DNA of 5,303 nt. Source: Bacteroidota bacterium (GTDB taxonomy: Bacteria > Bacteroidota > Bacteroidia > Bacteroidales > Paludibacteraceae). This document shows positions 1-5,303 of the stretch, piece after piece (within the stretch, counting starts at the first letter, position 1; every line of letters begins with the position of its first letter). The position numbers were made by a program, and so were the translations under genes. The stretch lies in NCBI GenBank assembly GCA_017860335.1, contig JAFNAU010000161.1, positions 1-5,303 of the forward strand. Reading direction: 5' to 3'. The notes below the pieces were generated by a model. The model made no database searches, was not told the origin of the DNA, and saw nothing but the letters and a program-made list of their open reading frames with translations.

Positions 1-363
1 AATGTTTTTTCCAAAAGGAGCAAAAGCTAATTTTGCAAATTTAAAATGTTGTTTGGCAAATGGAAGTCCCACAATTGTAATTGCAAATACAATTCCGAGC
101 AACACGTGCGTCAGGCTTATCCATATACTTCCGATAAAGAACCATATTACATTCATAGCGAATGAAAGGCAGCCCGATTTGTTGGGTTTATCGGTGATTT
201 TCGCGCCAAAGGGCCATAGCATTAGTGCTGCCAATTTCAGCGTTTGCAATCCGAATGGTATGCCGATAATAGTAACCATCATTCCCACACTGGATATCAC
301 GTATTGAGTAGCCGAAATAAATCCGCCAAAAACGAGCCAAAGAATATTCCCGAGAGTTTTCAT
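1..363 (-). CDS. yccF: YccF/DUF307 family inner membrane protein, partial (3' end outside window)
   Basis: The minus strand reads open from an ATG at 363-361 to the window edge, 121 codons without a stop, beginning MKTLGNILWLVFGG. This is the YccF domain (DUF307), a small integral membrane protein family whose biochemical role is unknown. Two copies of the domain are visible. The first (about residues 5-55) runs from GNILWLVFGG through TIIGIPFGLQTLKLA to LWPFGAKI. The second (about 70-121) runs from MNVIWFFIGSIW through TIVGLPFAKQHFKFA to FAPFGKNI. Each is a hydrophobic hairpin followed by an [ILV]GxPF...KxA...PFG signature. E. coli YccF is about 148 residues, so little should be missing beyond the edge. 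It is transcribed divergently from comM. The family assignment is strong; a function cannot be given. Confidence 0.88.
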   Translation of the reverse strand, partial: MKTLGNILWLVFGGFISATQYVISSVGMMVTIIGIPFGLQTLKLAALMLWPFGAKITDKPNKSGCLSFAMNVIWFFIGSIWISLTHVLLGIVFAITIVGLPFAKQHFKFAKLAFAPFGKNI

Positions 364-384
364 AAATACAGTATTTGTTTATTG

Positions 385-392
385 CAAAACTA
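385..392 (-). promoter_or_regulatory. Putative Bacteroidota -7 element for the yccF-like gene
   Basis: The minus strand reads TAGTTTTG here, a full match to the Bacteroidota sigma-ABfr -7 consensus TAnnTTTG, about 20 bases upstream of the yccF start codon. I see no clear TTTG -33 element at the usual distance upstream; that stretch is simply A/T-rich. The leader would be very short. Treat it as a plausible but incomplete promoter. Confidence 0.4.
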
Positions 393-473
393 CAAAAAAA
401 TAAATGAAAAATGACCTTGATATATAATTGGTGAAAATGTCTCTATTCCTATTCTTTCAATGTTGGCTTTTAA

Positions 474-503
474 TTTGTATTACAGAACAATTTCTTATCT
501 TTG
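474..503 (+). promoter_or_regulatory. Putative Bacteroidota promoter for comM
   Basis: TTTG at 474-477 (-33 element) and TATCTTTG at 496-503 (-7 element, matching TAnnTTTG) are separated by 18 bases, close to the usual 19-21 of Bacteroidota housekeeping promoters. Transcription would start near 508-512, giving a leader of about 45 bases before the ATG at 556. There is no recognisable Shine-Dalgarno sequence in the leader (the start is preceded by ttaacagat), which is normal for this phylum. It probably also drives the two downstream unknown genes, since no separate promoter is evident in the 40-base gap after comM. Confidence 0.6.
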
Positions 504-555
504 TAAGACCATCAAAATTAGAATAGAACATTAATTTTATTTACGATTAACAGAT

Positions 556-2094
556 ATGCTTGTTAAAACATTTGGCGCAGCTGTTCAGGGTATAAATGCC
601 ACCGTTGTAACTATCGAAGTCAATGTTGGACAAGGAATACGTTTTATGCTCGTCGGTTTGCCGGATAACGCCGTTCGTGAGAGTCATGAAAGGATTGCCT
701 CTGCACTTGATTTTACCGGTCAAAAAATGCCTCACAAACAGGTAATTGTCAATATGGCTCCGGCTGATATCCGCAAGGAAGGTTCGGCGTATGACCTTCC
801 GCTGGCTATCGGTATTCTTGCCGGTGACGGAAAAATTCCATGCGAAGAGCTTGACAAATATATCATTATGGGTGAACTTTCGCTTGACGGAAGTCTGCAA
901 CCCATCAAAGGAGTACTTCCTATCGCTATCAAAGCACGTGAAGAGAAATTCAAGGGATTTATACTGCCTAAACAAAATGCACGCGAAGCTGCTGTTGTAA
1001 ATAATCTCGACGTTTACGGAGTTGAAAATATAACGGAAGTAATTGATTTTTTCAAGGGCAGTTCCGCCCTCGAACCAACTGTTGTAAATACACGCGAAGA
1101 ATTTTATCAGAATCTTAATCTCTCAGAGATTGATTTCAATGATGTAAAAGGGCAGGACAATGTAAAAAGAGCCCTAGAAGTGGCTGCAGCAGGTGGACAC
1201 AACATCATCATGGTAGGCCCTCCGGGTGCCGGTAAATCCATGCTGGCGAAACGAATTCCAACCATCTTGCCACCACTCACCCTGCACGAATCGCTCGAAA
1301 CCACGAAAATTCACTCTGTGGCCGGCAATATCGACAGCAATACATCACTCATTACACAACGACCCTTCCGGAGTCCTCATCATACCATTTCCGATGTGGC
1401 ACTGGTAGGCGGAGGAACTTTTCCGCAGCCCGGAGAAATATCGCTGGCACATAATGGCGTACTTTTTCTGGATGAACTTCCGGAATTTAAAAGAACAGTA
1501 CTCGAAGTGATGCGGCAACCACTGGAAGACCGAAAAATATGTATCTCGCGGGCAAAGTTTGCTATCGAGTATCCTGCCAGTTTTATGTTAATTGCATCCA
1601 TGAATCCGTGTCCGTGCGGCTATTACAATCATCCTACCCGCGAATGTGTCTGCGCACCGGGAGTGGTGCAAAAGTACATGAGCAGAATTTCAGGTCCGTT
1701 GCTCGACCGCATTGATATTCATATTGAAATAGTACCGGTACCTTTCGAAAAACTCTCAGAAATGAAAGAGTCCGAAACCAGTCAGCAAGTACGCGACCGG
1801 GTTATCAAAGCCCGTCAGATACAGGAACTGCGTTTCCACGATGTGGATGGGGTGTACTGTAATGCTCAAATGTCGTCAAAACAGTTGCGTACCTACGCCA
1901 CTCCCGATACTGAAGGCAACGCATTGCTGAAAAATGCCATGCTGCGCCTCAACCTCTCAGCCCGTGCCTATGACCGCATTCTGAAAGTTTCCAGAACGAT
2001 TGCCGATCTGGACAATTCGGAAAATGTTCAGGCTCAGCACATCGCCGAAGCCATTAACTATCGGAATCTCGACAGGGAAGGCTGGGCAGGATAA
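556..2094 (+). CDS. comM: YifB/ComM family Mg-chelatase-like AAA+ ATPase
   Basis: A complete 512-residue protein, the usual length for this family. ComM is a cytoplasmic hexameric AAA+ helicase shown in Vibrio and Acinetobacter to promote branch migration when incoming DNA is integrated during natural transformation; it is also present in many species not known to be competent. Domains in order: an N-terminal Lon/ChlI-like fold (about 1-165, with GLPDNAVRESHERI, APADIRKEGSAYDLP and GELSLDG); the AAA+ core with Walker A GPPGAGKS at 221-228, Walker B VLFLDE at 302-307, a sensor-1 Asn350 and an SGPLLDRIDIHIE segment at 379-391 bearing the candidate arginine finger; and a C-terminal Mg-chelatase-type helical domain (about 440-508, LNLSARAYDRILKVSRTIADL). 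The family's cysteine cluster is intact (Cys352, 354, 364, 366). No motif is missing. Start chosen at the ATG that gives the family N-terminus (MLVKTFGAAVQGI). Confidence 0.96.
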   Translation: MLVKTFGAAVQGINATVVTIEVNVGQGIRFMLVGLPDNAVRESHERIASALDFTGQKMPHKQVIVNMAPADIRKEGSAYDLPLAIGILAGDGKIPCEELDKYIIMGELSLDGSLQPIKGVLPIAIKAREEKFKGFILPKQNAREAAVVNNLDVYGVENITEVIDFFKGSSALEPTVVNTREEFYQNLNLSEIDFNDVKGQDNVKRALEVAAAGGHNIIMVGPPGAGKSMLAKRIPTILPPLTLHESLETTKIHSVAGNIDSNTSLITQRPFRSPHHTISDVALVGGGTFPQPGEISLAHNGVLFLDELPEFKRTVLEVMRQPLEDRKICISRAKFAIEYPASFMLIASMNPCPCGYYNHPTRECVCAPGVVQKYMSRISGPLLDRIDIHIEIVPVPFEKLSEMKESETSQQVRDRVIKARQIQELRFHDVDGVYCNAQMSSKQLRTYATPDTEGNALLKNAMLRLNLSARAYDRILKVSRTIADLDNSENVQAQHIAEAINYRNLDREGWAG

Positions 2095-2134
2095 AAGCCG
2101 TAACATTCGGACTAATACAGCAATACCTGAAAAA

Positions 2135-2881
2135 ATGATTATGCCTCATGAATTGCAAAACATAGCTTGTTTTGAGATTACTGTTCCGACAGGAACTAAT
2201 ATCATTTCATTGGGACATGTCAATTTGAACGACAGACTTATACAATCGGTATATTTGTTCTCATCCACCGAAGATGTCATGTTGTTTTCACCTGTAAGTG
2301 GAAAGCAGGTGTCTGCTTTGGCCGAAACAGGTCCCTGTGCTATTTATCTGAATTTGACCGATTCGGACAACGAACAGTTTGTCAGGGATTATTCTTCCGG
2401 TAACTTTACAATTTACTCCGAAATGGATCATTTTGTCTCCTGGCGTATCAACCGAAAGATTGACTGGAAACAAAGTTTTTTGAAAACAATAATCCCCGAC
2501 AAAGCATCGACTTTGAATCTGCTGATGTACATAGCGTTTGAAAATGTCGCATCAATGGTTTTATCAGGCAATGTAGTGGCAGAAAAAACTGTAAATCTGA
2601 CCCCTGACAATGATATTCAGGACTTTTATCTGGACACTTTTTTCCCGGAACTAACCGATAAAACTATAACTGGTATCAACGTGTCAAACCAATGTAACGG
2701 TTATTTTGATTTGCACGGTCAAAACAACCGGCTTGAAAATGTTCCGGCTCATTTTTTCGCAATAAAATCTTCAAAGGGTTTTCAGATAGCGCCGATGAAG
2801 ATAGATTTGAAAAAAACCTGTTACCTTCACCGGAGTTTTTCGCGCGAATCATTCAGTATTACTTTAAGTTATCTCCCATGA
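2135..2881 (+). CDS. Protein of unknown function, two-module, paralogous to the next gene
   Basis: 248 residues, not assigned to any family I can name. The frame is open further upstream to 2000, but that would overlap comM by 95 bases; the ATG at 2135 (ATGATTATG, an alternative start being 2141) lies 40 bases after comM and gives a sensible N-terminus. No signal peptide, membrane helix, or nucleotide-binding or catalytic motif is visible. The composition suggests beta-strands. Two similar modules can be made out. Module A (about 10-137) contains FEITVPTG, SGKQVSAL, KIDWKQS (108-114) and ends in a hydrophobic strand LLMYIAFE. Module B (about 160-248) contains VPAHFF (213-218) and KIDLKKT (222-228), and ends SFSITLSYL. 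Its TGA stop overlaps the next gene's ATG (ATGA), so the two are probably translationally coupled. Likely co-transcribed with comM. A phage-type structural role is possible but unproven. Confidence 0.75.
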   Translation: MIMPHELQNIACFEITVPTGTNIISLGHVNLNDRLIQSVYLFSSTEDVMLFSPVSGKQVSALAETGPCAIYLNLTDSDNEQFVRDYSSGNFTIYSEMDHFVSWRINRKIDWKQSFLKTIIPDKASTLNLLMYIAFENVASMVLSGNVVAEKTVNLTPDNDIQDFYLDTFFPELTDKTITGINVSNQCNGYFDLHGQNNRLENVPAHFFAIKSSKGFQIAPMKIDLKKTCYLHRSFSRESFSITLSYLP

Positions 2882-3639
2882 CAGGATTAGTGAGTGGTGC
2901 CATTGGGGTCGAGATCACCCTTCAGCGAGGTCAGACGTCTTATCGCTTACCCGCGATGTCGGCGTTTGAGGGTAAGCAGATTATTTCTGTAAGCTATTGC
3001 AATGCAAACAATGTGCCCCGAACTTCATCCGGAAAAACGGTATTTCCGCTGTCGTCAGACAGACTTGAGCTTTGTCTGTCAGATATTCATTCCGGAATGA
3101 AAAGGAAATACTCCGTTGCCGATATTGAAAACAGACTTGATCAACTTCCATTTAATCAGACAATTGATTTTCGGAATTCGGAGCTGGTACTTATCAATCC
3201 AGATAATCCTGATATCTGGCATGACACTACAGTGTATCTTATTTTCTGGTATGGAATTAATGCTGACAATTCTCAGTTTTCAAAATCGATTATTTTACCG
3301 CTCGAAGTCACGATCAATTCTCCAAAAATTTTTTTTCAACCACCATTAAGTCTTCAAAACACGCATCCGGTACAATTGATGCTTACGTTTCCGGGATTTA
3401 CACCCTCGGGAAGAAAGGCGATTGACCGCTCGTCGGTGAGCGACAAATTTATCACCCTTGCCGGCAAGGACAAAATGCTGTTTTCACAAATACCTGCATA
3501 TTATTTCTGTCAGTCACATCTTAAAACGCCTTGGTTTCTTGATTTACCTTCGATTGATTTTGAAAAATCGTCTATCATATCATTGAAGGATGATTTTTCC
3601 GAAGCCGAAGTCCTTTTCTTTAATCTGATGTGCGTATAA
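2878..3639 (+). CDS. Protein of unknown function, two-module, paralogous to the previous gene
   Basis: 253 residues, function not recognised. It starts in the ATGA overlap with the preceding gene. Again there is no signal peptide, transmembrane segment or catalytic motif, and strand-rich sequence dominates. Module A (about 10-125) holds VEITLQRGQTSYRLP, GKQIISVSY, TSSGKTVFPL (49-58), IDFRNS (96-101) and the hydrophobic strand VYLIFWY (119-125). Module B (about 145-250) holds TPSGRKA (175-181), IPAYYF (205-210), IDFEKS (226-231) and VLFFNL (245-250). It resembles the previous protein in both halves: (F/V)EIT near the N-terminus, SGK-x-V followed by a L-x-L-x-D strand, and P-A-[HY]-[FY]-F followed by I-D-[LF]-x-K-[ST] in the C-terminal half. 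The TAA stop abuts the dps remnant, with which it shares a reading frame. Lateral acquisition together with its partner is an inference from context. Confidence 0.75.
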   Translation: MTGLVSGAIGVEITLQRGQTSYRLPAMSAFEGKQIISVSYCNANNVPRTSSGKTVFPLSSDRLELCLSDIHSGMKRKYSVADIENRLDQLPFNQTIDFRNSELVLINPDNPDIWHDTTVYLIFWYGINADNSQFSKSIILPLEVTINSPKIFFQPPLSLQNTHPVQLMLTFPGFTPSGRKAIDRSSVSDKFITLAGKDKMLFSQIPAYYFCQSHLKTPWFLDLPSIDFEKSSIISLKDDFSEAEVLFFNLMCV

Positions 3640-3651
3640 AAATACCTATCA

Positions 3652-3999
3652 AAGCATAGTTTCTATGTACTTCACAAGTAGTTTGAAAGTATGTATGACA
3701 ATACGGCCGAAAAAGTGGATGAAGTTGCTGAACGAATTCTAATGCTTGGTGAAGTGCCGGTACATAATTTCAGCGATTATCTGAAAACGTCAAAAATCAG
3801 TGAAACAGGAATCGTAACCGATGGTGAAGAAGCGCTTCAATATGTACTGAATACCTATAAATATCTGCTCAGTCTGGAATGCAAGATACTTTCCGCGGCT
3901 TCCGAAATAAGCGATGAGGCTATTATAGCCCTAATGAGCGGATATATCAGCGAACAGGAAAAGGATGTTTGGATGCTCGTTTCGTATTTTACAAAATAA
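3652..3999 (+). pseudogene. dps: Dps-family ferritin-like protein, 5'-truncated remnant with in-frame TAG
   Basis: Dps forms a 12-subunit shell that binds DNA and oxidises and stores iron with H2O2. The C-terminal two thirds is clear: VDEVAERILMLGEVPVH, then SDGEEAL-like (TDGEEALQYVL), ending YISEQEKDVWMLVSYFTK, a normal family C-terminus. The ATG at 3691 gives 102 residues against about 155-160 for the family. Upstream in the same frame the codons read KHSFYVLHK, then TAG (3679-3681), then FESMYDN, matching the family segment G-x-x-F-x-x-LH-x-x-FE, so one nonsense codon interrupts conserved sequence. Ferroxidase ligands visible by Listeria numbering are His43 (3673-3675), Glu47, Asp58 (3718-3720) and Glu62 (3730-3732); His31 and everything before it are gone. 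A product from 3691 would lack both histidines and helix A. No promoter or ribosome site serves that ATG. Probably non-functional. Confidence 0.85.
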
Positions 4000-4021
4000 C
4001 AAACTGAAAACTGGTTACACA

Positions 4022-4079
4022 CATAATCAAAACAAAAGAGAGAAAGTCAAACGGCTTTCTCTCTTTTGTTTTGATTATG
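4022..4079. terminator. Bidirectional intrinsic terminator, perfect 25-bp stem
   Basis: Arms at 4022-4046 and 4055-4079 are exact reverse complements over 25 bases around an 8-base loop (tcaaacgg, 4047-4054). The inner half of the stem is GAGAGAAAG/CTTTCTCTC; the outer half is A-rich on the left and T-rich on the right (CTTTTGTTTTG), so each strand presents a stem followed by a U-rich tract. It lies between two convergent transcription units, the comM-unknown-dps side and the acyltransferase. The TAA stop of the acyltransferase (4077-4075) lies inside the right arm. Confidence 0.9.
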
Positions 4080-5303
4080 ATTGATTTAATTTGTAAATAA
4101 TCTTGTTTCGTAGCGATATTGCTCTGTAAAGCAGATTCGATGCGTGTGACCGCTGCACCAGCAGGCCGTCGAAGCGTAAGCGGGCAATAAATTTACGTGT
4201 ACGTGAATACCATTTTACAGCCGGTTGACGGGTGAAAAACTGCAATATGAAAAACAGGAGTATGAGCCACCACGTCATGTGAAACAGATTTGCTGTCAGG
4301 ATAGTCTGCAGGATATAAAACAGAGGAAACGTAATTATGCTCATTGCAAAATCCACAGAACTGAAAAAACCGGAATATTCAACTTTAAATAATTTACGGA
4401 GTAAAACGGCCGTTGATGCCGGTATAAAATTGGTAAGAAAACCAAACAGAAAAACCGGTAAACCGGCAAGCAACCTAAAAAATAAACCTAAGGTCGGTTC
4501 ATACTTTTTTTGCTGGCTGAAAATGGCTGATTTGAAATTGAGTTTAGAAATTATTTTGTTGTAATTTTTAGCCAGCCGATCCAGTTCTTTCATTTTCTCA
4601 GGGTCTTCTCTTTCAATCCGAATGAGTTTTCCGGCAGTTTCCTGTTTCAGCTTAAATCCCTCCAGCGTACCGTTTGTCTTTTTATCCTGCTCAATATAGT
4701 TGTGCGACACAATTTCGCTTATGGTTTCAAAACTTTTATAATATCTGTTAGTATCAAAATTGAGTGTCAGGTTTGATAAACGCTGCTTCAATTCATCTCG
4801 TATTTCATTGGTTGCAGCAACCGGATTGGACAGGTAAGCAGCTATGTAATCGGAAACCTCGATAGGCTTTCCTACATTTATAATGATCGGTTTTCCCGAT
4901 TTCTCAAGATCGACCGGATTAATCCCAACGGGAATGATCTTGACCTTTTTCAGCTCGCCGAATTGTTGCTGTGCCTCAAAAGCCACCCGGAAAATTCCTT
5001 TTACCAGCGGACGGATTTTGCGTTCATCGCCCTGACCACCTTCGGGCATGATGCAGAGTGAATGGCTGAATCGCAGTACGTCCACACACTGGTAGAAAAC
5101 CCGGTTGTTTTTCTCCAGATTGTCGAATCCATCCCGCATCCTGAATGCAGGCATTATTTTAGCAAAATGCATGATTTTGGCAATGGCCTTTTGAGCAAAT
5201 AAATCGGCACGTGCCAGATAGATTACCGCTTTGGTGCGTGGTACCAATGTTGATACAGCCAGCGCGTCCATCAGCGCGTTCAGGTGGTTTGGGGCAAATA
5301 TTA
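4075..5303 (-). CDS. PlsC-type lysophospholipid/glycerol-phosphate acyltransferase, partial (5' end outside window)
   Basis: 408 codons are visible, open to the right edge, with the start beyond it; an internal Met at 5271 is not the start because motif I lies upstream of it. This is an LPLAT/PlsC-fold membrane enzyme that transfers acyl chains to a lysophospholipid or glycerol phosphate in phospholipid synthesis. Visible motifs (numbering from the first full codon): motif I NHLNALMD at 5-12 with the catalytic His6 and Asp12; an arginine motif around 51-57 (PAFRMRD); motif III MPEGGQGDERK from 85 (PEGG, nucleotides 5035-5046); and motif IV IIPVGINP at 122-129. A charged linker follows (about 200-250), then hydrophobic segments at about 272-295, 314-336 and 340-356 and a basic tail. 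This long C-terminal membrane extension is absent from E. coli PlsC (245 residues). The exact substrate cannot be read from the sequence. Confidence 0.88.
   Translation of the reverse strand, partial: IFAPNHLNALMDALAVSTLVPRTKAVIYLARADLFAQKAIAKIMHFAKIMPAFRMRDGFDNLEKNNRVFYQCVDVLRFSHSLCIMPEGGQGDERKIRPLVKGIFRVAFEAQQQFGELKKVKIIPVGINPVDLEKSGKPIIINVGKPIEVSDYIAAYLSNPVAATNEIRDELKQRLSNLTLNFDTNRYYKSFETISEIVSHNYIEQDKKTNGTLEGFKLKQETAGKLIRIEREDPEKMKELDRLAKNYNKIISKLNFKSAIFSQQKKYEPTLGLFFRLLAGLPVFLFGFLTNFIPASTAVLLRKLFKVEYSGFFSSVDFAMSIITFPLFYILQTILTANLFHMTWWLILLFFILQFFTRQPAVKWYSRTRKFIARLRFDGLLVQRSHASNLLYRAISLRNKIIYKLNQS

Noticed and set aside
2..307. Plus-strand open frame of 101 codons
   Set aside because: It is the antisense of the yccF-like gene, whose minus-strand translation matches a known family over its whole length.
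547..975. Minus-strand open frame of 142 codons opposite the comM start
   Set aside because: It lies entirely antisense to the well-conserved comM N-terminal domain, has no recognisable domain, and would cover the comM start and leader.
1731..1742. Short palindromic stretch gtaccggtacc in comM
   Set aside because: It sits inside conserved coding sequence (VPVPF) and is explained by codon choice; there is no repeat or operator context.
2000..2134. Upstream extension of the first unknown gene into comM
   Set aside because: The added 45 residues overlap the conserved C-terminal domain of comM in another frame and look like shadow translation; the ATG at 2135 fits the gap and the related neighbour's N-terminus better.
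3116..3349. Plus-strand open frame of 77 codons inside the second unknown gene
   Set aside because: It is an alternative-frame shadow with no start signal, in A/T-rich sequence, and interrupts a longer frame that shows paralogy to its neighbour.
3616..3651. Possible Dps homology extending into the end of the second unknown gene (NLMCV-stop-KYL aligned to the family's NLRNFHWNxK)
   Set aside because: The register fits but only Asn and Leu match in this part, the key His and Trp are absent, and these residues are better explained as the end of the unknown gene's second module.
3679..3681. TAG read as a sense codon (recoding or readthrough)
   Set aside because: No context supports TAG recoding: the other genes here end in TAA or TGA, no readthrough motif is visible, and the dps N-terminus is missing anyway, so a pseudogene is the simpler explanation.
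4337..4564. Plus-strand open frame of 75 codons opposite the acyltransferase
   Set aside because: It is antisense to the acyltransferase linker and first membrane segments; its lysine- and asparagine-rich composition is what the opposite strand of that A/T-rich region gives.

Overview
The window looks like an ordinary chromosomal stretch from a member of the Bacteroidota. The coding density and base composition are moderate, ribosome binding sites are weak or absent, and TAnnTTTG-type -7 promoter elements lie in front of the two divergent genes near the left end. No rRNA, tRNA, CRISPR array or integrase gene is visible.

From left to right: a minus-strand yccF-like membrane protein gene (1-363, 3' end cut by the window edge); a divergent promoter region (364-555); a complete comM/yifB Mg-chelatase-like AAA+ ATPase gene (556-2094, plus); two plus-strand genes of unknown function (2135-2881 and 2878-3639) with a 4-base ATGA overlap; a 5'-truncated dps remnant (about 3652-3999, plus) with an in-frame TAG; a very strong bidirectional hairpin (4022-4079); and a minus-strand PlsC-type lysophospholipid acyltransferase gene (4075-5303, 5' end cut by the window edge).

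The household genes (YccF membrane protein, ComM branch-migration helicase, acyltransferase) are recognisable and show no obvious joint pathway. The interesting part is the middle, 2095-3999. The two unknown proteins are distant relatives of each other. Each seems to be built from two similar beta-rich modules that end in an 'I-D-[FWL]-x-x-[ST]' signature and a hydrophobic strand, giving four copies in tandem. The pair sits directly against a broken dps gene: the stop codon of the second unknown gene falls exactly where the Dps ferroxidase histidine (His31, Listeria numbering) should be, and the dps remnant continues in the same frame. A rearrangement or insertion that brought in the pair and removed the 5' part of dps would explain this. 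The module pattern resembles, from memory only, small structural proteins of tailless Bacteroidota phages; that remains a hypothesis.
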